This document shows positions 1 through 5,274 of a DNA stretch of 5,274 bases, piece after piece. The position numbers were made by a program, and so were the translations under genes. The DNA comes from Pedosphaera sp. (GTDB lineage: Bacteria > Verrucomicrobiota > Verrucomicrobiia > Limisphaerales > UBA9464): NCBI GenBank assembly GCA_009695405.1, contig SIAZ01000246.1:1-5274 (forward strand). The letters are read 5' to 3'. The notes under the pieces were generated by a model. That model ran no database searches. It was not told the DNA's origin and saw only the letters and a program-made list of their open reading frames with translations. Position 1 is the first letter of the stretch; every line of letters begins with the position of its first letter.

Positions 1-878
1 CGTTTCACCATGGGTGCTATGCCTGTTAAATTCAGAACCTGCCCGACAACTAAACAAACCACCCCGGCGATGATCATGTATTTGAGTTTCTTGGCGGCGG
101 GGGCATCGGACTTGATCCATCCCCCCATCAGCAACCCGCAAATCATCGTGCCCAACGTCGGAATGAAACTAAGCGTCAGGTAACCCCCGCCATTGTAAGT
201 GAATACTTTCTCCCTCGAGAAAAGATTGAGAAACCACTGATCGAAGTATGCTGCCAAATTGGTGTTTTTATCCCAGTGCGCCGCAAAACCCTGAAGGTGA
301 ACCCAATTCGTGGGCACTCCCACGGATGCGTAGTCGAATGTCGCCGATGGCAATGGGTAAAGGGCGAAGGCGAGCCAATACAAAAACAGGATGCCGAACA
401 AGGCGATCCATTGGATCTTCGGTTTTGTCCAACCCAGCAAAAACAAGAAAGCATAGCCTAACCCGATCTGGGAAAGAGTATCTTCAAAGGTCCAATAGGT
501 TTGTGAGTGATGAGTGCTTCGCAGAAAAACCCCTAACAAAACTAACAGGAGTGATCTCCACAACGCGTGAGTGAATAATTTCGAAAAATTGTCGCCCTTC
601 GCAACTCTGTTGGCGATCGAATAGGGTACCGCCACTCCCACGATGAAACTAAAGGACGGCTGGATCAAATCCCAAAGCGAGCAACCCACCCAAGCGACAT
701 GATCCGTTTGGTAAGCAAGGAATTGTAAAATAGGGGATTCCAAACAATTCTTCGCCAGATGAGATAGGCCTAATCCTTCTGACGCCATGAGCAACATCAC
801 AAACCCTCGAAAAGCATCCAACGAAAGAAGCCGCGATGGGCCTTTCGAAACCGGGGTTGATGAGACACAAGGTTGCAT
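1..878 (-). CDS. Multi-pass membrane acyltransferase, HGSNAT/NagX-like (DUF5009/DUF1624 type), 3' end outside window
   Basis: The minus-strand frame is open from ATG at 876-878 to the left edge and gives 292 residues. The N-terminus carries the family signature SLDAFRGFVMLL (about residues 19-30). It is followed by a DHVAWVG-x(4)-DLIQPSFSFIVG stretch (about 59-81), which matches the region of human HGSNAT holding the catalytic histidine; here that is H60. Hydrophobic segments near residues 20-38, 70-88, 106-119, 134-150, 156-174, 233-252 and 266-286 indicate an inner-membrane protein. Family members transfer an acyl group, from acetyl-CoA in HGSNAT, to a sugar, probably in cell-wall sugar or glycan turnover. 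The substrate here cannot be read from the sequence. Family length suggests roughly 70-110 C-terminal residues are missing. The frame stays open upstream of 878 but offers only GTG or TTG codons, and the family signature fits the ATG. No Shine-Dalgarno sequence is visible. It is transcribed divergently from the envelope operon. Confidence 0.88.
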   Translation of the reverse strand, partial: MQPCVSSTPVSKGPSRLLSLDAFRGFVMLLMASEGLGLSHLAKNCLESPILQFLAYQTDHVAWVGCSLWDLIQPSFSFIVGVAVPYSIANRVAKGDNFSKLFTHALWRSLLLVLLGVFLRSTHHSQTYWTFEDTLSQIGLGYAFLFLLGWTKPKIQWIALFGILFLYWLAFALYPLPSATFDYASVGVPTNWVHLQGFAAHWDKNTNLAAYFDQWFLNLFSREKVFTYNGGGYLTLSFIPTLGTMICGLLMGGWIKSDAPAAKKLKYMIIAGVVCLVVGQVLNLTGIAPMVK

Positions 879-951
879 AACCAAAAAGCTAACAGAACAG
901 CACAAACGGCCAAGCACCAAATACCCCGCGTCAAAACGCCGTTGGAAAGTT

Positions 952-966
952 TGTTCCGGTAGAACA
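952..966. promoter_or_regulatory. Operator-like inverted repeat TGTTC-N5-GAACA
   Basis: The two 5-base arms (952-956 and 962-966) are perfect reverse complements around a 5-base spacer. The site lies about 74 bases upstream of the acyltransferase start and about 216 bases upstream of the TPR start. The arms equal those of the LexA box I recall for Verrucomicrobia (TGTTC-N4-GAACA), but the spacer is one base too long. A second dyad, TTCG-AC-CGAA, sits 7 bases downstream at 974-983. A dyad of this arm length can occur by chance in 300 bases, so a regulatory role is only a suggestion. Confidence 0.25.
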
Positions 967-985
967 GCGAGCGTTCGACCGAATC

Positions 986-1015
986 TGGACAAATAACGCA
1001 GAATTGAATTATGAA
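986..1015 (+). promoter_or_regulatory. Candidate sigma70-like promoter upstream of the small ORF
   Basis: TGGACA at 986-991 matches the -35 consensus at 5 of 6 positions. TATGAA at 1010-1015 matches the -10 consensus at 4 of 6, with an 18-base spacer. Transcription would start near 1022, which is the ATG of the 51-codon ORF, so the message would be leaderless or nearly so, or would give the TPR gene a leader of about 160 bases. The match is weak and could be chance. Confidence 0.22.
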
Positions 1016-1021
1016 TGCCCC

Positions 1022-1177
1022 ATGAAACGCATTTCAATCAGAGGATTCTTCGCGGTCATTACCTCGTTTGCCATTTGCGCTGGGAGCTTGATCTTGCCAA
1101 TCGCAAAAAGTGAGGTGCGCCCAGGGAATCGCTGTTGTGTGGTTCTTGACTTTGATGGGATGGCTCGCCTAGTTTAG
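1022..1177 (+). CDS. Possible small exported or membrane peptide, 51 aa, hypothetical
   Basis: ATG at 1022-1024 opens 51 codons ending at TAG 1175-1177. The product begins MKRISIR, continues with a hydrophobic run from about residue 8 to 28, and ends in a short tail with a Cys-Cys pair (residues 39-40) followed by VVLDFDG. A positive N-terminus followed by a hydrophobic core is the layout of a Sec signal peptide or a single membrane anchor. It has no good lipobox, because the residue before C19 is Ile. It ends 4 bases before the TPR start on the same strand, in a different frame, and no clear ribosome binding site precedes it. It could be a real small protein, a translated leader of the operon, a gene remnant, or chance. 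I do not recognise a family. Confidence 0.3.
   Translation: MKRISIRGFFAVITSFAICAGSLILPIAKSEVRPGNRCCVVLDFDGMARLV
1146..1175 (+). promoter_or_regulatory. Weak candidate promoter directly upstream of the TPR gene
   Basis: TTGACT at 1146-1151 is a 5 of 6 match to the -35 box. The best -10 at suitable spacing is TAGTTT at 1170-1175, which matches at only 3 of 6 positions with an 18-base spacer. Transcription would begin close to the ATG at 1182, giving a leaderless message. That would fit the lack of any Shine-Dalgarno sequence there, but the -10 box is poor. Confidence 0.15.
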
Positions 1178-1181
1178 TTGG

Positions 1182-2171
1182 ATGATTCGTGGGTGCATGC
1201 GTTTAGTGTTATGCGTCGTGGTGTTCTTGGCGTTGCCTCGGGAAACCCCGGCCCCTCTCATTTATCGTCCGGGTGAAGGGTGGATTTGGGAACCGGTCGG
1301 CGGGGCGAAATGGCGGCGCACTCGTGCTAAGGAACAATTAGAGGTGGCGCAAGCCGCTTTTGATCAAAAGGATTTTAAGACGGCGATGCGTGCCAGTCGG
1401 CACGGCGTGAATACGTGGCCGATGTCTGATTACGCTCCCAGCGGTCAATACCTTTTAGGTCGCTGCTATGAGGAGGTGGGCAAGGATGAAAAAGCGTTTA
1501 ACACCTATCAAAGCCTGCTGACTAAATACCCCAAAGTGGACAATTATGAGGAGGTATTGCAGCGGCAATACGCGATTGCGAATCGGTTTTTGGCAGGTCA
1601 ATGGTTTAAACTTTGGGGCGTCGTTCCTTTTTTTCCATCCATGGATAAGACAGCCGAGATGTATGACAAATTGATTAAGAATGGCCCGTATAGTGATGTA
1701 GCACCGTTGGCACAGTTAAGCATTGGAACCGCTCGCGAAAAACAGTCGGATTATGCGGCAGCCGTCAAAGCTTATGAGAAAGCTGCGGATCGCTATCACG
1801 ACATGGAAAAAGTGGTTCCCGACGCACTCTATAAAGCGGGGGAGGCCTATCATAAACAGGCGAAAACAGCGGATTATGACCAAGGCATCGCGGGGCAGTC
1901 GATCGCTACATTTTCTGATTTTGTAGTTCTATATCCTAATGAACCCCGAGTTGCCGGAGTACAAAAAGTGGTTGCCGATTTGAAGGCGGAACAAGCGCGA
2001 GGGAGCTACAGTATTGCCAAGTTTTACGAGAAGAAGAAAAACCTCGATGCCGCACTGATCTATTACAACGAAGTGTTAGTGAAGGATTCAACCTCAAAAT
2101 ACGCTGAAGAAGCCAGACAGCGGATTGAGTCGATCAAACAAAAAAAAGCGCAGCAAAGTAAAGAGAAGTGA
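1182..2171 (+). CDS. Secreted BamD/YfiO-like tetratricopeptide-repeat protein
   Basis: The product has 329 residues. Residues 1-24 form a signal peptide with a hydrophobic core LVLCVVVFLALP and a likely cleavage site after TPA. The mature protein starts PLIYRPGEGWIWEPVGG and is then helical throughout, with TPR-like pairs near residues 50-80, 86-118, 157-204 and 213-255 and a final one near 274-315. Typical TPR residues are visible, such as QYLLGRCYEEVGKDEKAF and ALIYYNEVLVKDSTSKYAEEA. The tail is rich in Lys and Gln. Spacing and motifs resemble BamD/YfiO, the TPR subunit of the outer-membrane protein assembly complex, but it is longer than the usual roughly 245 residues. It also lacks a lipobox cysteine, so it is probably a soluble periplasmic protein. 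A second in-frame ATG at 1197 is an equally good start; neither has a Shine-Dalgarno sequence. Its stop overlaps the lptE start, implying co-translation. Another periplasmic TPR role is possible. Confidence 0.85.
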   Translation: MIRGCMRLVLCVVVFLALPRETPAPLIYRPGEGWIWEPVGGAKWRRTRAKEQLEVAQAAFDQKDFKTAMRASRHGVNTWPMSDYAPSGQYLLGRCYEEVGKDEKAFNTYQSLLTKYPKVDNYEEVLQRQYAIANRFLAGQWFKLWGVVPFFPSMDKTAEMYDKLIKNGPYSDVAPLAQLSIGTAREKQSDYAAAVKAYEKAADRYHDMEKVVPDALYKAGEAYHKQAKTADYDQGIAGQSIATFSDFVVLYPNEPRVAGVQKVVADLKAEQARGSYSIAKFYEKKKNLDAALIYYNEVLVKDSTSKYAEEARQRIESIKQKKAQQSKEK

Positions 2172-2761
2172 GTGTGCAGCCATTATCTTTACCGAGAGGT
2201 GGAAAACACCCGTGTTTAACCACTGAGATTCGTAGGAGTCAGAAGGCTTCCTGCCGTATTTTATTTTCGACGATCGCGTTTCTTGTGTTCGCACTTTTGG
2301 GTTGTAGTAGCTATCAACTAGGCCCAACCAACGGCGCTCCTTCAGGGTCACGTTCGCTTCAGGTCAATTTATTTCGGAATGAGACGCTCGAACCCCGCTT
2401 AGGCGAGGCAGTCGGGTTTGCCCTACGTCGGCGAGTGCAACAAGATGGCACCTACCGACTGGATACCCATGGCGATGGGGACATTATTATCAATGGCGTT
2501 ATCATTGGTTACACGCGAGGTGGGCTGACTTTCCAACCCAACGATCTGCTAACGGTGCGTGATTTTGAACTGCAAATGGTTGTCAAGATAACGGCGATGG
2601 ATCGTTCGACTGGCCGCCTAGTGCTCGACTCAACGATTACTGGCCGATCCATGGTGCGCGTGGGCAACAATCAAAACGCTGGAGAACTGCAAGCTCTGCC
2701 ATTGTTGGCGGACGATTTGGCGCAAAATATCATCGGACGATTGACAGATACCAAATGGTGA
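2168..2761 (+). CDS. lptE: LptE-like outer-membrane LPS-assembly lipoprotein
   Basis: The product has 197 residues. A hydrophobic stretch ending FALLGC gives a clear lipobox, with C46 as the lipidated residue. The mature protein begins CSSYQLGP, which resembles the GCGY start typical of LptE. Further LptE-like features are SLQVNLFRNETLEPRLGEAV (about 63-82), where short family members compute a strand from the 'nice-number' N-terminal motif, a D-rich DGDIIINGVIIGYTR segment, and a final helix LLADDLAQNIIGRLTDTKW. LptE partners and plugs the LptD barrel that inserts lipopolysaccharide into the outer membrane. The GTG start at 2168 overlaps the upstream stop (GTGA). A second GTG at 2174 is better spaced from a GAGAAG at 2163-2168 and may be the true start. 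Either gives an unusually long N-region of about 30 residues before the hydrophobic core, and no ATG start exists between. The LptE assignment rests on pattern and context and is fairly sure. Confidence 0.78.
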   Translation: MSVQPLSLPRGGKHPCLTTEIRRSQKASCRILFSTIAFLVFALLGCSSYQLGPTNGAPSGSRSLQVNLFRNETLEPRLGEAVGFALRRRVQQDGTYRLDTHGDGDIIINGVIIGYTRGGLTFQPNDLLTVRDFELQMVVKITAMDRSTGRLVLDSTITGRSMVRVGNNQNAGELQALPLLADDLAQNIIGRLTDTKW

Positions 2762-2783
2762 GACGAAAGATTGATGCAACTGG

Positions 2784-4067
2784 ATGGGTATGGCGTCAAA
2801 AAAGCCTACTTTCATGAAAGTTCATCTTATAGCTCAGGTTCTCACGATTTGGTGTAGTCTCACACTGTCTGCGGCGGACTGGCCTCAATGGCGTGGTCCG
2901 CAGCGCGATGGCATCGCTTCGGGACTTAAAGTTACTCTCCCAAAAGACGCCTCTCAGATGTTGCCAAAATGGAAGATTCCTATTGGCACAGGATTCTCCT
3001 CACCCATCGTCACGGGTGGTCGAGTTTACATTTTAGATGATCAGGACGGTCACGAAACCGCTCACTGCTTGGATGCGGTATCAGGCAAGGAAATTTGGCG
3101 CAAGGAGTATGCGGTCACTTTCGGCGATGAATGGGGGAAGGGACCTCGATCCACTCCATTCCTTGACGGTGATCGCCTTTATCTACAATCGTGCAGAGGC
3201 GAATTTCAATGTCTGGAGGCGGCGACTGGGAACAAGGTTTGGAGCTTGAGTTTCGAGCAAGACTTTGGCGTCACCTTTCTAGGCATGAAAGCCCAAGAAG
3301 GGACCGCGCGCCGTCGAGGAAATAACGGGACTGCTGTGATCGCCGGAGATTTGGTGGTGGTTCAGGTCGGAAAAGGAAAATCAGACGGCGCAACCTTGGT
3401 GGCGTGTGATAAGAAAACCGGTCGAGTCCGGTGGCAGGCTGGTCAGGATGATGCAGCCTATTCGTCCTTGGTTTCGACGGTGCTGGCTGGCACGCCCGTA
3501 GTGTTGGCTCTCACGGCCACACAATTGCTCGTGGTCGATTTAAAAGACGGCCAACTCCTAGCGAACCCCACCTTACGCACCGCGGCAAATCGACATGTGG
3601 CAACGCCATTAGTTGTCGGCAACACGGTGTTTGTGAACTCTCATACCTTCGGGGTGGTGGCTTTTTCGGCGAGCAAATCCGGAGCGGATTTTCAATTCCA
3701 GCAAAAATGGTCAAACCCTGACTGCAAGATCAACCTCGCGAGTCTGGTGTCGATCAAAGGGGCTTTATATGCTCAGGGGCCATTGAAAAATTACGTCTGC
3801 CTCGACGCAGCAACGGGACGCCAGCTCTGGTCCCTCCCTAGGTTTGGTAAAGAGTATTCGGCCACCATCGGAATTGGAGAGACGTTATTGGTGCTGACTG
3901 ATCAAGGTGAAATGATCAGCTTAGCCGCAAATTCAGAGCATCCCCAAGAATTAACTCGGTGGCAGATCTGTGGAAGGCAATGGAACCATCCTGCTGTGGC
4001 GGATGGCAAAATATTTATCCGAGATCAGCGAGAGTTGGCGTGCTACGAACTCCCACTAGCCCTCTGA
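2784..4067 (+). CDS. Secreted PQQ-like beta-propeller (BamB-like) repeat protein
   Basis: The product has 427 residues. A signal peptide appears to run from M11 (codon at 2814) through KVHLIAQVLTIWCSLTLSAA, followed by DWPQWRGPQRDG, a start typical of planctomycete and verrucomicrobial PQQ-repeat proteins. Blade motifs with the A/D-x-x-TG-x-x-x-W pattern recur: CLDAVSGKEIW (95-105), CLEAATGNKVW (143-153), CDKKTGRVRW (208-217), VDLKDGQLLA (251-260) and CLDAATGRQLW (339-349). Together these suggest a propeller of seven or eight blades. Such proteins usually serve as binding scaffolds like BamB; no cofactor-binding or dehydrogenase residues are evident, so enzymatic use of PQQ is unlikely. There is no lipobox, unlike classical BamB. 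Only 22 bases separate it from lptE, so it is probably in the same operon. In-frame ATGs at 2784, 2790 and 2814 leave the start uncertain; the last would remove ten residues ahead of the signal peptide. Confidence 0.85.
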   Translation: MGMASKKPTFMKVHLIAQVLTIWCSLTLSAADWPQWRGPQRDGIASGLKVTLPKDASQMLPKWKIPIGTGFSSPIVTGGRVYILDDQDGHETAHCLDAVSGKEIWRKEYAVTFGDEWGKGPRSTPFLDGDRLYLQSCRGEFQCLEAATGNKVWSLSFEQDFGVTFLGMKAQEGTARRRGNNGTAVIAGDLVVVQVGKGKSDGATLVACDKKTGRVRWQAGQDDAAYSSLVSTVLAGTPVVLALTATQLLVVDLKDGQLLANPTLRTAANRHVATPLVVGNTVFVNSHTFGVVAFSASKSGADFQFQQKWSNPDCKINLASLVSIKGALYAQGPLKNYVCLDAATGRQLWSLPRFGKEYSATIGIGETLLVLTDQGEMISLAANSEHPQELTRWQICGRQWNHPAVADGKIFIRDQRELACYELPLAL

Positions 4068-4108
4068 AGAAAACTTCATCCCGCTAGATTGGAGTTGGCG
4101 AAATTTGA

Positions 4109-4121
4109 TTGCCTGTGGCAA
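4109..4121 (+). promoter_or_regulatory. Small hairpin just upstream of the coaD start codon
   Basis: TTGCC at 4109-4113 and GGCAA at 4117-4121 pair perfectly around a 3-base loop, ending 8 bases before the GTG of coaD. It occupies the place where a ribosome binding site would normally be, and no Shine-Dalgarno sequence is seen. No T run follows, so it is not an intrinsic terminator. It could tune translation start, but a 5-bp stem is small and may be chance. Confidence 0.2.
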
Positions 4122-4129
4122 CTTGAACC

Positions 4130-4630
4130 GTGCGCATTGCCATATATCCAGGCAGTTTTGACCCACTCACGAACGGTCATTTGGACATCATCCAACGGGC
4201 GGCGAAGATTTTCGATCGGGTCGTGGTTGCTGTCGTAAAAAATGACAGCAAATCGCCACTCTTCTCGATGGCGGAACGACAGCATTTGGTGGGTCGTTGC
4301 GTGGAACACATTTCCAATGTCGAAGTGGATTGTTTCAGTGGACTTTTGGTGAATTATGTCGAGCGACGCGGAACCGATATCATCATTCGAGGACTAAGGG
4401 CCGTGTCTGATTTCGAGTTCGAGTTTCAGATGGCGCTGATGAATCGCAAATTAAACGAGCGCGTGGAGACCATTTTTATGATGCCAAAAGATACCTACAC
4501 GTTTTTGAGTTCTGGGTTGGTGAAAGAGATTGCCCGACTCGGAGGTGATGTGACGCCGTTTGTTCCACCCCCTGTAAGAGAGGCTCTGGATGCTGTATTC
4601 TCGTCAACCCTTCCTCAATCCACTGTTTAG
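4130..4630 (+). CDS. coaD: Phosphopantetheine adenylyltransferase (CoaD)
   Basis: CoaD transfers AMP from ATP to 4'-phosphopantetheine, making dephospho-CoA, the next-to-last step of coenzyme A synthesis in the cytoplasm. The 166-residue product has the full family length and aligns by eye from end to end. AIYPGSFDPLTNGHLDI (4-20) contains the nucleotidyltransferase TxGH motif (T14, G16, H17). KSPLFSMAER lies at 41-50. IIRGLRAVSDFEFEFQMAL (85-103) is the characteristic RGLR segment. FLSSGLVKEIARLGGDV (125-141) is the C-terminal SSSxVKE-type motif, with Gly at 129 where many homologues have Ser. The GTG start is well fixed: an in-frame TGA lies at 4124-4126 and the conserved sequence begins at once. 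No ribosome binding site is visible. It follows the propeller gene by 62 bases and precedes yceD by 3. Confidence 0.97.
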   Translation: MRIAIYPGSFDPLTNGHLDIIQRAAKIFDRVVVAVVKNDSKSPLFSMAERQHLVGRCVEHISNVEVDCFSGLLVNYVERRGTDIIIRGLRAVSDFEFEFQMALMNRKLNERVETIFMMPKDTYTFLSSGLVKEIARLGGDVTPFVPPPVREALDAVFSSTLPQSTV

Positions 4631-4633
4631 GTT

Positions 4634-5125
4634 ATGCCAATTTTAATTAATCTTCACTTGCTCGCGGAGGAGGATCTCCACCTTGTCGGCGAATTGACTC
4701 CTCAGGAAGTCGAGTTTGAACTGAATGATGAAATGATCCGCGTGGACTCGCCATTGCAGTATGATCTCGCCATTAGTTATTCAGGGGAGAACATTCTTGT
4801 GCAAGGGCGCATCGCGCTTCAACTGAATTGCGAATGCGTACGGTGCCTTCGCTCGTTTCAGGAGTTGATAGAAATCGATCCTTGGGATTTGCTCGTTCCA
4901 TTGGATGATGAGGACAGTCCCGAAATTGTGGATGATTGTGTTGACATTATTCCGTACCTGAGAGAGGATGCCCTTCTTGCGTTTCCGCGGCATCCGTTGT
5001 GCAGCGTGGAATGTAAAGGGTTGACCGTGGAGCCGCCGACAAATGAGGCGACGCCAGGAACCTCACCTCAAGCCGAGGAAAAGTCCTCCGCGTGGGGTGA
5101 ATTGGACAAGTTGAAGTTAAAATAA
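4634..5125 (+). CDS. yceD: YceD/DUF177 family protein, partner of ribosomal protein L32
   Basis: The product has 163 residues and follows the DUF177 pattern. An N-terminal beta-rich half (LVGELTPQEVEFEL and later VQGRIALQLNCECVRCLRSF, 56-75) contains the family's C-x-R-C pair as C68-V-R-C71. A middle acidic stretch follows, then the second cysteine site HPLCSVECKGL (C123, C127), and a C-terminal tail ending SAWGELDKLKLK. The four cysteines could bind a metal. The usual third cysteine after CKGL is missing, since the sequence reads CKGLTVEP. Family members are needed for normal 23S rRNA accumulation and large-subunit assembly and are almost always encoded just before rpmF, as here (12-base gap). 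The start ATG lies 3 bases after the coaD stop and suggests translational coupling; only a weak AGG precedes it. Confidence 0.92.
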   Translation: MPILINLHLLAEEDLHLVGELTPQEVEFELNDEMIRVDSPLQYDLAISYSGENILVQGRIALQLNCECVRCLRSFQELIEIDPWDLLVPLDDEDSPEIVDDCVDIIPYLREDALLAFPRHPLCSVECKGLTVEPPTNEATPGTSPQAEEKSSAWGELDKLKLK

Positions 5126-5129
5126 ATTT

Positions 5130-5134
5130 GAGAG
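5130..5134 (+). promoter_or_regulatory. Shine-Dalgarno-like site of rpmF
   Basis: GAGAG lies three bases before the rpmF ATG, within the 12-base yceD-rpmF gap. It is the clearest purine-rich ribosome binding site in the window, although closer to the start codon than usual. Most other genes here show none, so it may mark high expression of the ribosomal protein. Confidence 0.4.
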
Positions 5135-5137
5135 ATT

Positions 5138-5274
5138 ATGGGCGTACCTAAGCGTAAACCTTCCCGTAGCCGCCAGCGCATGCGCCGGGCGTATAACAGT
5201 GTTTTGACGCTGCCACAGTTGGGCATTTGCTCCCACTGTGCGGCTCCTGCAACACCGCACCGAGTGTGCCCAGC
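5138..5274 (+). CDS. rpmF: 50S ribosomal protein L32, N-terminal 45 residues (runs off the window)
   Basis: The start MGVPKRKPSRSRQRMRRAYN is the hallmark basic N-terminus of bacterial L32, with the conserved VPKRK core and Arg-rich helix. It is followed by a zinc-ribbon half, ICSHCAAPATPHRVCP, with cysteines at 31, 34 and 44. The fourth zinc cysteine would fall at about residue 47, just beyond the window, so this appears to be the cysteine-containing (C+) paralogue type. L32 is a component of the large ribosomal subunit and typically has 55-65 residues, so about a quarter is missing. In many bacteria plsX and fabH follow rpmF; that cannot be checked here. Confidence 0.96.
   Translation, partial: MGVPKRKPSRSRQRMRRAYNSVLTLPQLGICSHCAAPATPHRVCP

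Larger units (their letters stand above)
879..1181. other. Divergent intergenic region between the acyltransferase and the TPR gene
   Basis: This 303-base stretch separates two divergently transcribed genes, so promoters for both should lie here. It holds a 5-bp-arm dyad at 952-966, a second short dyad TTCG-AC-CGAA at 974-983, a small stem GCGT-CAAA-ACGC at 928-939, two weak sigma70-like plus-strand candidates, and one small ORF (1022-1177). I found no convincing promoter for the minus-strand gene, no tRNA or other structured RNA, and no hairpin followed by a T run. Confidence 0.7.

Noticed and set aside
176..574. Open frames of 61-108 codons on both strands within the left 600 bases
   Set aside because: They are out of frame with the acyltransferase, which has clear family motifs and continuous membrane segments through this whole stretch; the alternatives have no recognisable features.
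928..939. GCGT-CAAA-ACGC hairpin in the intergenic region
   Set aside because: The stem is only 4 bp and no T run follows on either strand, so it supports neither a terminator nor a riboswitch.
787..996. 69-codon plus-strand ORF across the acyltransferase start
   Set aside because: Most of it is antisense to the conserved N-terminal SLDAFRGF region, its product is polar and low in recognisable features, and no ribosome binding site is evident.
2140..2147. Run of eight A near the end of the TPR gene, a possible slippage site
   Set aside because: It lies in a Lys/Gln-rich disordered tail only about eight codons from the stop, so a frameshift would have little effect; A-rich Lys codons explain it.
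2774..2857. 27-codon ORF overlapping the start of the propeller gene, with an AAAAAAG heptamer
   Set aside because: It is short, lies in another frame of a well-supported gene, and no conserved product or downstream structure supports programmed frameshifting.
4076..4309. 77-codon minus-strand ORF over the coaD start
   Set aside because: It is antisense to the strongly conserved CoaD nucleotidyltransferase motif and has no features of its own.
1..5274. Mobile elements, CRISPR repeats, defence genes, tRNA or rRNA genes
   Set aside because: No transposase or integrase motifs, regularly spaced repeats, or RNA gene signatures were seen on either strand; the content is housekeeping and cell envelope.

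Overview
This window looks like ordinary chromosomal DNA from a Gram-negative, outer-membrane bacterium. The best guess is the PVC group, and within it Verrucomicrobiota. That placement is inferred from gene content: an HGSNAT/NagX-like acyltransferase, a secreted PQQ-type propeller starting DWPQWRGP, and a TPR-LptE pair whose TPR protein resembles ones I recall from verrucomicrobial genomes. It was not tested by search. Shine-Dalgarno motifs are weak or absent at most starts, and two genes start with GTG.

Layout. On the minus strand, 1-878 holds the N-terminal 292 residues of a multi-pass membrane acyltransferase; its 3' end lies beyond the left edge. A 303-base divergent intergenic region (879-1181) follows. 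It contains an operator-like dyad, two weak promoter candidates and a possible 51-codon small ORF with a signal-peptide-like N-terminus. Everything to the right is on the plus strand and tightly packed: a secreted BamD/YfiO-like TPR protein (1182-2171), an LptE-like lipoprotein (2168-2761, overlapping its neighbour by 4 bases), a secreted PQQ-like beta-propeller protein (2784-4067), coaD (4130-4630), yceD/DUF177 (4634-5125), and the start of rpmF for ribosomal protein L32 (5138 to the right edge).

How the genes fit together. The first three plus-strand genes look like a cell-envelope module. LptE is the lipoprotein plug and partner of LptD in lipopolysaccharide delivery to the outer membrane. 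The TPR and propeller proteins have the same folds as BamD and BamB of the outer-membrane protein assembly machine, but neither has a lipobox. The next three form a housekeeping block: coenzyme A synthesis (coaD), a 23S rRNA/large-subunit-linked protein (yceD) and L32 (rpmF). The yceD-rpmF pair is widely conserved. No intrinsic terminator is visible between the blocks, so they may be one transcript.

I found no mobile element, CRISPR array, RNA gene or phage sequence, and no convincing new biological system. The points most worth a second look are the dyad at 952-966, which is one base longer than the LexA box I recall for Verrucomicrobia, the small ORF at 1022-1177, and the lack of lipidation signals on the BamD-like and BamB-like proteins.
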